Positions 15,480 through 25,867 of a stretch of DNA of 36,050 nt are shown in pieces. Under the pieces are notes generated by a model. It did no database searches. It was given only the letters and a program-made list of their open reading frames with translations, and had not been told where the DNA came from. This DNA comes from JACQFK01 sp036383955. GTDB taxonomy: Bacteria; Planctomycetota; MHYJ01; JACPRB01. The position numbers were made by a program, and so were the translations under genes. Every line of letters starts with the position of its first letter. Within the stretch, counting starts at the first letter, position 1. The stretch lies in NCBI GenBank assembly GCA_036383955.1, contig DASVNH010000123.1:1-36050 (forward strand), in the 5' to 3' direction.

Positions 15480-15788
15480 ATGTGGGCTTGGCTCCGCGGC
15501 TCCCCCTGGGAGCGCGTCCGCGAGCTGTTCCGACGCGGCGAGATCGACGAGGCGGAAGCGGAACGGCGCTTCAAGATCCTGCGCTGGCTGCTGGCCATCT
15601 TCTTTCCGGCGGGCCTCTTCGCCGCCATCTGCGCCCTGCGCTGGCTGATCTACCGCCGCTTCTACACTCTCCACGACCTGGGGGCCCTCGGCGTGCTCCT
15701 CGCCCCGCTGGGTCCGCTCTTCGCCTGGGCCGTCGACCGCTTCGTCGAGCGCCCCGCCCTGCGGCGCCTCCTCCGCCGGACAGACTAG
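15480..15788 (+). CDS. Small two-span membrane protein of unknown function
   Basis: A 102-residue protein. A charged N-terminal segment with WERVRELFRRGEIDEAEAER reads as a short amphipathic helix, followed by two probable transmembrane helices, about residues 36-57 (LLAIFFPAGLFAAICALRWL) and 67-87 (LGALGVLLAPLGPLFAWAVD). It ends in a basic tail (RRLLRRTD). I recognise no family. The frame is open 5 codons upstream, but ATG 15480 is exactly 6 bases after a perfect TATAAT, so I chose it. It ends 38 bases before glycyl-tRNA synthetase, which has a weaker promoter-like hexamer of its own. Confidence 0.7.
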   Translation: MWAWLRGSPWERVRELFRRGEIDEAEAERRFKILRWLLAIFFPAGLFAAICALRWLIYRRFYTLHDLGALGVLLAPLGPLFAWAVDRFVERPALRRLLRRTD

Positions 15789-15811
15789 TTGCGCCTCCCC
15801 ACCCTCTGTGC

Positions 15812-15817
15812 TACTTT
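15812..15817 (+). promoter_or_regulatory. Possible -10 element for glycyl-tRNA synthetase
   Basis: TACTTT ends 9 bases before ATG 15827. It is a weaker match than the other hexamers and may be chance. Confidence 0.3.
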
Positions 15818-15826
15818 CTTGGCCCT

Positions 15827-17551
15827 ATGGTTGACCTCGACACCATCGTTTCGCTCTCCAAGCGCCGCGGCTTCGTCTTCCAGAGCTCCGAGATCTACGG
15901 CGGCCTCGGCTCGGCCTGGGACTACGGCCCGCTGGGCGTCGAGCTCAAGCGCAACGTGAAGAACCTCTGGTGGAAAGAGAACATCCAGACGCGCGACGAC
16001 ATGGTCGGGCTGGACGCGGCGATCACCATGCACCCGACGGTCTGGAAGGCGAGCGGCCACGCCGACAACTTCGCCGACCCCTTCACCGCCTGCATGGATT
16101 GCGAGAAGAACTACAGAGCGGACCACGCCGACGGCCTGAGCCGCAACACCAAGTGGTTCCTGGCGATCGCGAAGCTCCCCGAGACGCCCTCCGCCCAGAA
16201 GAACGGCGTCGTCAAGGCCCTCCAGAACTGGGCGCAGTCCGACGGCAAGCGGGCCGCGCCGAACCTGGCCGTCGTGAAGGACCCGAAGCTCGCGGAGACG
16301 GTGAACTTCGACCTCCTCAAGGGCGACCAGGCGGCCCGTCCGCTGGCTGCGAAAGACGCGCCCTTCCCCGTGCCCTGCCCCAACTGCGGCGGACGTCTGG
16401 CCGCCCCCAAGCCCGCGAACCTCATGCTCACCACCGTGCTCGGCCCCGTCGAGGCGACCGGCACGCGCGTCTACCTGCGCCCGGAGACGGCCCAGGGCAT
16501 CTTCGTGAACTTCGACAACGTGCTGCAGTCCTCGCGCAAGAAGCTGCCCTTCGGCATCGGCCAGGTCGGCAAGAGCTTCCGGAACGAGATCACGCCCGGC
16601 AACTTCACGTTCCGCACCCGCGAGTTCGAGCAGATGGAGATCGAGTACTTCTGCAAGCCCGGGACCGAGAACGAGCACTTCGACAAGTGGGTCGACTCGC
16701 GCTTCAACTGGTACGTGAAGTACGGCATCAAGAAGGAAAACCTGCGGACGCGCGACCATGACCTCGACATCCTCAAGCTGAAAGACGGGACGTCGATCAA
16801 AGCCAAGGCCTTCGACCGCGGCGACCACTACCAGTGCGTCGCGCGCGGCCTGGACCGCAAGGTGATGAAGACGGACGTCGAGACGTTCGAGCGCGGCGAG
16901 CTCGCCCACTACGCGAAGGAGTGCAAGGACGTCGAATACCTCTTCCCCATGGGCTGGAGCGAGCTCGAGGGCATCGCGAGCCGCACGGACTTCGACCTGA
17001 CGCAGCACACGAAGTTCTCCGGCAAGTCGCTGGACTACTTCGACGAGGAGACCAAGGCGCGCTTCGTTCCGTACGTCGTCGAGCCCGCCGCCGGCGCGGA
17101 TCGCGCCACGCTGGCCTTCCTCTGCGACGCCTACCGCGAGGAGGAGGTCAAGGGCGAGAAGCGCGTCGTGCTCGGCTTCCACCCGGAAGTCGCGCCGATC
17201 AAGTTCGCGGTGCTGCCGCTGCTCAAGAAGAACGACAAGATCGTGGAGCTCGCGCGGAGCCTGACGCGCAAGCTGTGCGAGCGCTGGTACGCGGTCTACG
17301 ACGACACGGCCGCGATCGGCAGGCTCTACCGCCGGCAGGACGAGGTGGGCACGCCGTTCTGCGTGACGGTCGACGTCCAGACGGTCGGCGACGAGGCGGC
17401 CGCCCCGGACCACAAGGTGACGATCCGCGAGCGCGACTCGATGCAGCAGGCCCGGGTCCCGGTCGCGGAGCTGGAGTCCATCGCCGCCCGCCTCATGGCC
17501 GGCGAATGGGCCAAGGTCGTCCAGCAGTACCCGGCGGGTGTTACGAACTAA
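15827..17551 (+). CDS. glyQS: Glycyl-tRNA synthetase (alpha2, class IIa type)
   Basis: A 574-residue cytoplasmic enzyme charging tRNA-Gly. It is the single-chain homodimeric type, not the split GlyQ/GlyS pair. Class II motifs are clear: GSAWDYGPLGVELKRN near residue 26, a zinc-site pair CMDC (about residue 90) and CPNCGG (about 185), the RPETAQGIFVNF motif at about 223, the motif 2 region FRNEITPGNFTFRTREFEQM and motif 3 region. The C-terminal anticodon-binding domain starts near FHPEVAPIKFAVLPLLKKND, with DEVGTPFCVTVD and VTIRERDSMQQ. It is longer than many bacterial alpha2 enzymes (about 460) because of the insertion between the two zinc halves. The start ATG (MVDLDTIVSLSKRRGFVFQS) matches the family; the open frame upstream overlaps the previous gene and is not used. 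Confidence 0.96.
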   Translation: MVDLDTIVSLSKRRGFVFQSSEIYGGLGSAWDYGPLGVELKRNVKNLWWKENIQTRDDMVGLDAAITMHPTVWKASGHADNFADPFTACMDCEKNYRADHADGLSRNTKWFLAIAKLPETPSAQKNGVVKALQNWAQSDGKRAAPNLAVVKDPKLAETVNFDLLKGDQAARPLAAKDAPFPVPCPNCGGRLAAPKPANLMLTTVLGPVEATGTRVYLRPETAQGIFVNFDNVLQSSRKKLPFGIGQVGKSFRNEITPGNFTFRTREFEQMEIEYFCKPGTENEHFDKWVDSRFNWYVKYGIKKENLRTRDHDLDILKLKDGTSIKAKAFDRGDHYQCVARGLDRKVMKTDVETFERGELAHYAKECKDVEYLFPMGWSELEGIASRTDFDLTQHTKFSGKSLDYFDEETKARFVPYVVEPAAGADRATLAFLCDAYREEEVKGEKRVVLGFHPEVAPIKFAVLPLLKKNDKIVELARSLTRKLCERWYAVYDDTAAIGRLYRRQDEVGTPFCVTVDVQTVGDEAAAPDHKVTIRERDSMQQARVPVAELESIAARLMAGEWAKVVQQYPAGVTN

Positions 17552-17569
17552 ACTGGTTACTTCGTAACA
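17539..17569. terminator. Possible bidirectional terminator at convergent gene ends
   Basis: Perfect 9-base inverted repeat TGTTACGAA (17539-17547) and TTCGTAACA (17561-17569) that spans both stop codons of the converging genes (gap 5 bases). A competing tight hairpin GTTAC-TTC-GTAAC lies at 17556-17568. There is no T-run, so termination is inferred from position. Confidence 0.5.
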
Positions 17570-20500
17570 ACCTTCAGGTCGCGGAACGAGATCTCGGCCT
17601 TGCAGGCGCCGTGGATCTGCAGGCCGATGAGGCCTTCGAGCTCGATCTTGGGATCGGTCTCGACCCACTCGATCGTACGCTCGCCGTTGATGAAGAGCTC
17701 GATCTTCGGGCCCGCGCAGCGCACCTCGTACTTGTTCCACTCGCCGGGCTTCTCGAGCTTCTTGATGAGGTCGGCGTTCGCCTTCACCAGCGCCTTGTTG
17801 CGGCGCGACTCGTCGTAGAGGGTGCCCGACATCCCCGCGCCGATGTCCGCCTGGTAGCCGCTCATCTCGTTCGCCGGCTTGTCGATCCGCTTGCTGCGGA
17901 TCTGCACCCCGCCGTTCACGAAGCCTTCCGTGCCCACCAGCTTGTACTCGAACGTCAGCGTGAAGTCCTTGTACGCCTTCTTGGTGGTCAGGAACTCGTT
18001 GCGCGGATTGCCGCTCATTGAGCCGCCCACGATCGCGCCGTCGACGACCCGCCAGACCTTGAGGTCGCCCTCCCAGCCGTCCAGCGTCTTGCCGTCGAAC
18101 AGCGACTCCTCCTGCGGCGCGTGACAGCCCCCGCCGTTCTCGATCCAGGTCGCGAGATCCAGGATCTCGTCCTTCTGGAACGTCGTCAGCAGCCCCGCCG
18201 GCATCGCCGACAGCTCCGTCACCTTCTTCGCCTGGACGGCGGACGTCGCCACCACCGTGATCCCGTTCGCCGGGTCCGTCGGGTTCGTCAGCACGTGCAG
18301 GGCGTCGGGCGTCTCCTTCACCAGCAGCCCCGCCACGATGTCGCCGCCCTTCGTCTGGATCATCCACGACTTGAACTGCTCGTGGATCACCGCCGACGGC
18401 TCGATGATCTGCCTGATCAGCTCCACGCCCTTGAAGCGCTCCGCCGTCTTCCCCAGGTCGGGCGCGATCTTCCCGCCCTCCCCGTTCATCGCGTGGCACT
18501 TCACGCAGCCCGCTTCCATGAACACCTGCCGCCCGCGCGGCGCGCTCTTCCCCTTGACGTCCCCCGCGAAGTCCGCCATCGCCCACATCTTCACGAAGGG
18601 GCGCGTCGACGCCGCGGGCTGCGGGCCGGTCACTTCGACATCCTTCAGCGGACTGCCGACGGGCACCACCTCCATGACGCCGTTCATGATCAGCCAGTGC
18701 CCCGGGAACGTGCAGACGTAGGGATACGACCCGACTTCCTTCGGCGCCGTGAACCGCAGCTTCGACGTCCCGCCCGGCAGGACGAGCTTCGTCGCCCAGA
18801 GGATCTTCGCCGTCTCCGGCAGGTAGTCCTTCTCCTGGCCTTTCAGGCCCATCGCCTCGGCCGCCTGCCCGACTTCCGCCATCGCCCCGGGCGCCGTGAC
18901 CACGAGGTTGTGCGGCATGATGTCGCGGTTCTCGAACACGATCTCGACGGGCCGCCCCGCCTCGACCTGGATCTTCCGCTTGTCGAACAGCATCTGGTGC
19001 GGGATCGGCCGGATCGTCACCACGCGGACCCCGACGGCCGACAGCTTCGCCAACGCTTCCGGGTTCCCGGCCGCGACGTCTTTCGCCAGCTCGACCGCCG
19101 CGAGGATATCGGGCCGCGTCCGCTCCGACACGGGCAGCGCGCCCGCCCGCGCGGCGACCGCGTCGACGAGCCCGAGGTCCGTCCAGTGCTTCCGGTCGAT
19201 CTTCCGGATCAGCTTCGCCGCGGCCTCCGCCTTGCGGCCCGCCTTCACGAGCCCGCAGAGATCCGCGAAGCGCTCTTTTTCAAAGCCGCCGATCGCGCCG
19301 TAGGCGATCAGCAGGCCGTCGAGCGCCGGATCCGCCGCCTCCGCGCCGAGCGCGGACGAGGGGATCGCCTGCTTGCCGAAGCCCGGGCCCGCCCAGGCCA
19401 CGTCCAGGCCGTCGCCGCCCCCGTTGTCGAAGTAGGTCACGACCAGCGCGTGCGTCCCCGCGGTCAGCTGGACCTTGCCGTTCTTCTCGTCCATGCCGTG
19501 GAGGCCGTCGTGGTTCACGACCAGCTTCCCGTCCACGTAGATCCGCGAGCCGTCGTCCGACGCGACGTAGAACGTGTAGCTCCCCTCCTTCGGCACGGCC
19601 AGCGAGGCCGTGAACCGGAGGGCGAACTCGTCTCGACGTCCGATCTGCGGCACCTTGAGCGAGATCTCGTGGGCGATGCCCGTCGTCTTGGGCTTCAGGT
19701 TGTCGAGCGTCTCGAGGGCCACGTTGCGCGGCGCGACCTCGTAGTACTCCACCTGGACGCCGCGCGCGGACGGCGACTCGACGGCCTTCGCCGCCATGAG
19801 CGGCCGCAGTTTCGGGAAGAGCGCCTCGCGCATTTTCGCGTCCAGAAGGGGCGTCGCCTCGATCAAGGCGGCCGGCGCGGACGCCCAGGGGCCGTCGATC
19901 GAGCCGTCCGCCGTCGCCCAGGCCGCGGCCGCCGTCGCGCCGCCCTTCGCCGCCAGCGCCTTGACGCGCTCCTTGTGCTTCGCGAGGTCCGGCCGCTCCA
20001 GGAGCAGCTTCCCGAGGTCCGCCGCGGACGTCGTCTCCATGAGATCGAGCAGCGCCGCGGTCTCGTCGCCGCCCTTCGCCAGCTCCTTCAGCGCCTCGCG
20101 GCGCGCGTCCATCTGCACTCCCGGCCGCGTCAGGATCGCCATCCGCACGGCGGGCGTGCGCGGCATCTTCACGAGCTCGCCGGTGCCGACGTTGCCGAGG
20201 AGGTAGTCGGCGACGGCCGGATGCTCGGGCGCCCACGCGACGTGGCCCTGCCGCACGGCGTCCTTCCAGATCGGGTCGAGCGTCGCCATCGTCTCCTTGA
20301 GCACGTAGTCGATCACCGGGTCGCGCGGATGCTTGAGCGCGCGCAGCGCCATCCCCGCCGACTCCAGCGTCCGGATCCAGCTCGCCGCGTTCAGCGCCTC
20401 GAGGCGGACGCGCGGATGCTCGTCCTCGATCCGGGCTTCCAGCAGCTTGACCGGATCGGCGACGCGTTCCCGCCACCACTTCAGCACGCGCGTCGCCGCC

Positions 20501-22884
20501 GCCCGCGCGTGGAAGTCGGGCGAGCGCAGGACCTCCTTCAGCAGCGCCTCGTTCACGACGTTGTGGCTCTGGTGCAGCCAGAGGGCCTCGAGCCGGTGGT
20601 GCTCGTAGTCCTTGTGGCCCTTGTCCAGGCCGGCCAGCCAGGACGTCGCGGCCGCGATGACCTCGCCGCTCTTCCGGCCCGAGAGCTCGATGCGGGCGCG
20701 CGCGCGCACCCGGTCGTCGGGGGATTTCAGGACGTCGAGGAGCCTCGCCAGCGGCTCCCCGAAGATCCTCTCGGGCTTGAGCAGGGGCCGGTCCAGGTGC
20801 CGCACCCGGTAGACGCGGCCGTGGTGGCGGTTGCGGCTCGGGTCGCGCAGGTTGTGCTGCATGTGCCCGATGATCGTGTTGTGCCAGTCGGTGAAGTAGA
20901 GGGCGCCGTCGGGGCCGACTTCCACGTCCGACGGCCGGTGGTTCGGGTCGCTCGACTGGGTGAAGGGCTCGACTTCCTTGGCCGCGAACCCGGAGCCCTC
21001 GTCGCTGAACTTGTACTGGAGGATGCCCTGGAAGCCGATGACGTTGGGCACGACCAGGTTGCCGCGCATCTCCTCGGGGAAATGGGAGCTGGAGAGGATC
21101 TCCGTGCCCGGGCAGGGCCGGGTCCGCTGCTTGTAGACCGTGGGCATGCCGGGGTGCTTGCGGGGGAAGTCGACCGACCCCGAGAACGCGAGCGCGAAGT
21201 AGGTCTGGGCGCCGGTGCCGTCGGTGACGAAGTCCTGGCCCCAGCGGTCGAAGACGTGGCCGTGCGGGTTGGCGAAGCCGTAGGAGACGTAGACGTCGAA
21301 GCGCTGGGTGCGCGGCTCGTAGCGGAAGACGGCGCCGTTCTGGACGCGGCGCACGGGCCCGTAGGGCGACTCCACCTGGGTGTTGTGGAACGTGCCTTCC
21401 TGGAAGTAGACCGCCCCGCCCGGGTCGAGGACGAAGCTGTTGGACTGGTGGTGGGTGTCGGCCGAGTCGAGGCCGTGGACGAGCAGCGTCTTCTGGTCCG
21501 CCTGGTCGTCGCCGTCCGTGTCCTTGAGGAAGACGAGCTCGGGCGCCTGGGCGAGCAGCACGCCGCCGTTCCAGAACTCGAAGCCCGTGGGATTGTGCAG
21601 GCCGCCCGCGAAGGTCTTGCAGGTGTCGGCCTTGCCGTCGCCGTCGACGTCCTCCAGGATGAGCAGCTTGTCGTCGAGCTTGTCCTTGGGCTTCCAGTGC
21701 GGGTAGGACGGCCAGGCGGCGACCCAGAGGCGGCCCTTGGTGTCGAAGGCCATCTGCACGAGATTGACGAGCTCGGGGAACTTCTCCTCGGAGGCGAAGA
21801 GCTCGACTTTCATGCCCTTCGCGACCTCCATCTTGGTGATCCCGAGCTCGGCGCCGAGGTAGAGGTGCTGGCCGTCGGGCCCGGCGCCCTTCTTGTTGGT
21901 GATCACGGGGAGGAAGTCGGGCGTGTTCGAGTCGTCGAGCTTGAGGTCGCCGCCCTTCGCGACGGCCCAGATCCGCCGGTCGCGATTCTCGGTCATGACG
22001 TCGAGGATCTGGAGCTCGCGGAAGGCGACGTCCTGGTTGGTCTGGCCGTTGACGAACTTGAGGCCGCCGCGGCCGCCGAAGATCGAGAAGCCGTCGGTGG
22101 TGCGGTGCTTCTGGTACCAGTGGAAGTTCTTGTCGAGGACGGCCTGCCGGATCTTCTCGGCGAGGGCCGACTCGCGGGCCGGGGCCTGGCCGAAGAGGGC
22201 GTGGTCGATCGTCTCGGCGATCGCGCGGTCCCCCGCCTCATTGAGGTGGATGCCGTTGATCGTGAGCGGCCCGCGGGTCTCGTAGAGCTTCGCCGACGGC
22301 CCGAAGAGGTCGACGAAGACGACGCCCGCGGCCTGGGCGACGTCCGCCATGGCCTTCGCGTAGAGCGCGAGGCGGGCGTTGTTGGCGGCGCCGTCGGGCA
22401 GGTTCGGATCCTTGAGGTTCTCGTGCGCGAGGGGCGAGACGAGGGCGACGCGGGGGGCGCCCTTCCCGTTGTACTTCTGCGCGGCCAGGTGCTTGAGCCA
22501 GCCGGCGAGCTCGTCCTTGAACTTCGGCAGTCCGGCTTCGCCGCCGAACGACTCGTTGTAGCCGAAGAACGCGAGGATCACGTCGGCCTTGTTCTGGGCC
22601 AGGTGCTGGTCGGGGCTGCCGAAGCCCGACGAGCGGATCCGCTGGCTCACCTCGTCGCCGGAGAACCCGAGGTTCCGGATCCGCAGCTCGAGATCCGGAT
22701 AGCGCGACTGCAGCAGCGTCTCCAGCCAGCCCGTGTGCTGCATGCGGTCGGCCAGGGTGTTGCCGACCAGGCAGACGGAATCCCCCTTCTCGAGGACCAG
22801 CCGGGGACGTCCGTCCTGCGGCGCGGCCAGCCCTTCGACGCGGCTCAGGGCAAGAACGCAAAGCGCCAGCGCGAGTGCTTTCAT
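17557..22884 (-). CDS. Giant secreted multidomain PVC-type cytochrome protein (SGNH, propeller, HEAT, PA14, cupredoxin, cytochrome c, DUF1080)
   Basis: A 1775-residue protein with a signal peptide (MKALALALCVLALS). In order: an SGNH/GDSL hydrolase-like domain (about 25-230, GDSVCLVGN to GIHLNEAGD); a PVC-type membrane-bound dehydrogenase-like propeller (about 355-690); HEAT repeats (about 700-1000); a PA14 domain (about 1040-1170, VASDDGSRIYVDGKLVVNHD); a cupredoxin (about 1285-1415) with copper ligands in MPHNLV and CTFPGHW; a cytochrome c with heme site CVKCH (about 1459); and a C-terminal DUF1080/3-keto-disaccharide hydrolase-like lectin fold (about 1588-1772, SLFDGKTLDGWEGD). The family is abundant in Planctomycetota and Verrucomicrobiota and is thought to act in periplasmic carbohydrate oxidation; the substrate here is unknown. 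I chose ATG 22884 because GGAG lies upstream; an in-frame TTG five codons earlier is unlikely. The gene has no close partner. Confidence 0.93.
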   Translation of the reverse strand: MKALALALCVLALSRVEGLAAPQDGRPRLVLEKGDSVCLVGNTLADRMQHTGWLETLLQSRYPDLELRIRNLGFSGDEVSQRIRSSGFGSPDQHLAQNKADVILAFFGYNESFGGEAGLPKFKDELAGWLKHLAAQKYNGKGAPRVALVSPLAHENLKDPNLPDGAANNARLALYAKAMADVAQAAGVVFVDLFGPSAKLYETRGPLTINGIHLNEAGDRAIAETIDHALFGQAPARESALAEKIRQAVLDKNFHWYQKHRTTDGFSIFGGRGGLKFVNGQTNQDVAFRELQILDVMTENRDRRIWAVAKGGDLKLDDSNTPDFLPVITNKKGAGPDGQHLYLGAELGITKMEVAKGMKVELFASEEKFPELVNLVQMAFDTKGRLWVAAWPSYPHWKPKDKLDDKLLILEDVDGDGKADTCKTFAGGLHNPTGFEFWNGGVLLAQAPELVFLKDTDGDDQADQKTLLVHGLDSADTHHQSNSFVLDPGGAVYFQEGTFHNTQVESPYGPVRRVQNGAVFRYEPRTQRFDVYVSYGFANPHGHVFDRWGQDFVTDGTGAQTYFALAFSGSVDFPRKHPGMPTVYKQRTRPCPGTEILSSSHFPEEMRGNLVVPNVIGFQGILQYKFSDEGSGFAAKEVEPFTQSSDPNHRPSDVEVGPDGALYFTDWHNTIIGHMQHNLRDPSRNRHHGRVYRVRHLDRPLLKPERIFGEPLARLLDVLKSPDDRVRARARIELSGRKSGEVIAAATSWLAGLDKGHKDYEHHRLEALWLHQSHNVVNEALLKEVLRSPDFHARAAATRVLKWWRERVADPVKLLEARIEDEHPRVRLEALNAASWIRTLESAGMALRALKHPRDPVIDYVLKETMATLDPIWKDAVRQGHVAWAPEHPAVADYLLGNVGTGELVKMPRTPAVRMAILTRPGVQMDARREALKELAKGGDETAALLDLMETTSAADLGKLLLERPDLAKHKERVKALAAKGGATAAAAWATADGSIDGPWASAPAALIEATPLLDAKMREALFPKLRPLMAAKAVESPSARGVQVEYYEVAPRNVALETLDNLKPKTTGIAHEISLKVPQIGRRDEFALRFTASLAVPKEGSYTFYVASDDGSRIYVDGKLVVNHDGLHGMDEKNGKVQLTAGTHALVVTYFDNGGGDGLDVAWAGPGFGKQAIPSSALGAEAADPALDGLLIAYGAIGGFEKERFADLCGLVKAGRKAEAAAKLIRKIDRKHWTDLGLVDAVAARAGALPVSERTRPDILAAVELAKDVAAGNPEALAKLSAVGVRVVTIRPIPHQMLFDKRKIQVEAGRPVEIVFENRDIMPHNLVVTAPGAMAEVGQAAEAMGLKGQEKDYLPETAKILWATKLVLPGGTSKLRFTAPKEVGSYPYVCTFPGHWLIMNGVMEVVPVGSPLKDVEVTGPQPAASTRPFVKMWAMADFAGDVKGKSAPRGRQVFMEAGCVKCHAMNGEGGKIAPDLGKTAERFKGVELIRQIIEPSAVIHEQFKSWMIQTKGGDIVAGLLVKETPDALHVLTNPTDPANGITVVATSAVQAKKVTELSAMPAGLLTTFQKDEILDLATWIENGGGCHAPQEESLFDGKTLDGWEGDLKVWRVVDGAIVGGSMSGNPRNEFLTTKKAYKDFTLTFEYKLVGTEGFVNGGVQIRSKRIDKPANEMSGYQADIGAGMSGTLYDESRRNKALVKANADLIKKLEKPGEWNKYEVRCAGPKIELFINGERTIEWVETDPKIELEGLIGLQIHGACKAEISFRDLKVVTK

Positions 22885-22908
22885 GGTTTCGGGCTCCAAA
22901 GCTCAACC

Positions 22909-22914
22909 GTATTA
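22909..22914 (-). promoter_or_regulatory. Possible -10 element for the giant PVC protein
   Basis: TAATAC on the minus strand, about 24 bases before ATG 22884, leaving a short leader that contains a GGAG ribosome-binding site. It is a modest match with no clear -35. Confidence 0.3.
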
Positions 22915-22990
22915 GCGTGGGGCGCTTGAAGTATTACAAGAGAGGGCCCGGGGAATTGCGCCAAGAGATATCGCTTTTGCGCACGGGGGC

Positions 22991-23100
22991 GAAACCACAA
23001 AGACACAAAGGACACGAAGGATACCTTTGAGCCCCCCCTTCCCCCCCGGGGGGACGTCTACAAAGGCGAGCTTCGTGTCCTTTGTGTCTTCGTGGTTTCG
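22991..23100. repeat. CACAAAG word-repeat hairpin with C/G core
   Basis: Arms 22991-23020 and 23071-23100 are inverted copies with about one mismatch. The centre is a C-run followed by a G-run (23031-23053). The right arm ends 10 bases before the mnmG -10 hexamer, so it covers the -35 position. The remaining bases of this 239-base gap show nothing else. Confidence 0.85.
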
Positions 23101-23110
23101 TCGTTCGCGT

Positions 23111-23116
23111 TAGAAT
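23111..23116 (+). promoter_or_regulatory. -10 element of a (near-)leaderless promoter for mnmG
   Basis: TAGAAT ends 7 bases before ATG 23124. With 17-base spacing the -35 would be TTCGTG inside the right arm of the word repeat. Confidence 0.5.
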
Positions 23117-23123
23117 ACCGCCC

Positions 23124-24869
<1,746 letters not shown>

Positions 24870-24874
24870 AGGCG

Positions 24875-24880
24875 TATAAT
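24875..24880 (+). promoter_or_regulatory. -10 element of a leaderless promoter for the lipoprotein peptidase
   Basis: A perfect TATAAT followed by 6 bases (GGATCC) and then ATG 24887. It lies only 5 bases after the mnmG stop. Confidence 0.65.
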
Positions 24881-24886
24881 GGATCC

Positions 24887-25750
24887 ATGCGCTGGCTGGC
24901 GCCCCTCGTCCTTTCCCTGACGGCCTGCGGCGGCGGGCTGTCGGTGCCGCAGTGCATGCAGGACCTCCCCCGCTCGGAGGAGGAGACGCTCGCGATCGCC
25001 GCGGAGATCCGCAAGGAGCTCGGCGAGGACGTGAAGGTCGAGCGGATCGAGAACGTCTTCTTCGTGGCGACGAACGACTCCGCCGCCTCCTTCAAGGCCT
25101 GCCAGGGCACGATCTCCCGGATGTACCGCTACCTGCGGAGGGACTACTTCGCCAGGAGCCCCGAGAAGCCCATCCGGGTCTATCTCTTCAAGGACAAGGC
25201 CAGCTACGAAGACTACTGCAAGCGCACCTACGAGAAGCCGCCGTCGACGCCCTTCGGCTTCTACATGGCGCGGGAGCGCAAGATGGTGATGAACATCTCC
25301 ACCGGCACGGGCACGCTGGCGCACGAGCTGGTGCATCCGCTGCTCGCCGAGGACTTCCCCGGCGTCCCCAGCTGGTTCAACGAGGGCTTCGCCTCGCTCT
25401 ACGAGCAGTCCGGCAGCCGCGGCGACCGCGTCGTCGGCCACGTGAACTGGCGCCTGCCCGGCCTGCACAAGGCGCTCAAGGCCCGCGGCGTCTCCCTGGA
25501 CGCCCTCCTTAAGACCAGCACCGACGAGTTCTACGGCGACGACCGCGGCGTCAACTACGCCGCCGCCCGCTACCTCTGCTACTGGCTGCAGGAGAAGGAC
25601 CTCCTGATCCCCTTCTACGTCGCGTTCAAGGCCTCCCACGGCGACGACCCCACCGGCCTGGCCGCCCTGGAAAAGATCGTCGGCAAGCCCCTCGCCGAGC
25701 TGGAGCCCGCCTGGAAGGACTGGACCCTCGCCCTCAAGATCCGGGACTAG
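24887..25750 (+). CDS. Putative lipoprotein zinc metallopeptidase (gluzincin-like)
   Basis: A 287-residue protein with a lipoprotein signal peptide: MRWLAPLVLSLTACGGG, lipobox LTAC with the lipidated cysteine at residue 14. The mature protein has a helical region and then, at 146-150, HELVH, an HExxH zinc motif, with a likely third ligand in WFNEGFASLYE (Glu166). This is the arrangement of gluzincins of the MA clan, as in DUF1570/peptidase_MA-like proteins frequent in Planctomycetota. Upstream, PFGFYMARERKMVMNIS supplies the usual edge strand before the helix. The catalytic set is complete, so it is probably an active envelope peptidase, but its substrate is unknown. ATG 24887 follows a TATAAT by 6 bases and begins the signal peptide. 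Confidence 0.85.
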   Translation: MRWLAPLVLSLTACGGGLSVPQCMQDLPRSEEETLAIAAEIRKELGEDVKVERIENVFFVATNDSAASFKACQGTISRMYRYLRRDYFARSPEKPIRVYLFKDKASYEDYCKRTYEKPPSTPFGFYMARERKMVMNISTGTGTLAHELVHPLLAEDFPGVPSWFNEGFASLYEQSGSRGDRVVGHVNWRLPGLHKALKARGVSLDALLKTSTDEFYGDDRGVNYAAARYLCYWLQEKDLLIPFYVAFKASHGDDPTGLAALEKIVGKPLAELEPAWKDWTLALKIRD

Positions 25751-25812
25751 GTCAAGGTCAAGGAAGCGCGCCCCCTGAGGGGGATTGAGATCCTTTCCCC
25801 CGCCCCCCCGCT
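25751..25812. repeat. GTCAAGG word array with C/G core
   Basis: A short array GTCAAGGTCAAGG (25751-25763) right after a stop codon, then CCCCCTGAGGGGG (25771-25783) and a second C-rich run (25797-25810). It is a reduced form of the other elements, with no inverted word arm. Confidence 0.55.
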
Positions 25813-25867
25813 GTGGTACCATCGCCGCCGATTTGTTCCCGTTTTCACTCTAGGAGAGCGAGCACCC

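Noticed and set aside
18121..22929. A 1602-codon open frame on the plus strand opposite the PVC protein, and similar very long frames at 11574-15674 (minus)
   Set aside because: They run antisense to genes with clear domains; their translations are rich in Arg/Val/Leu/Asp with no motif, a common effect of high G+C third positions.
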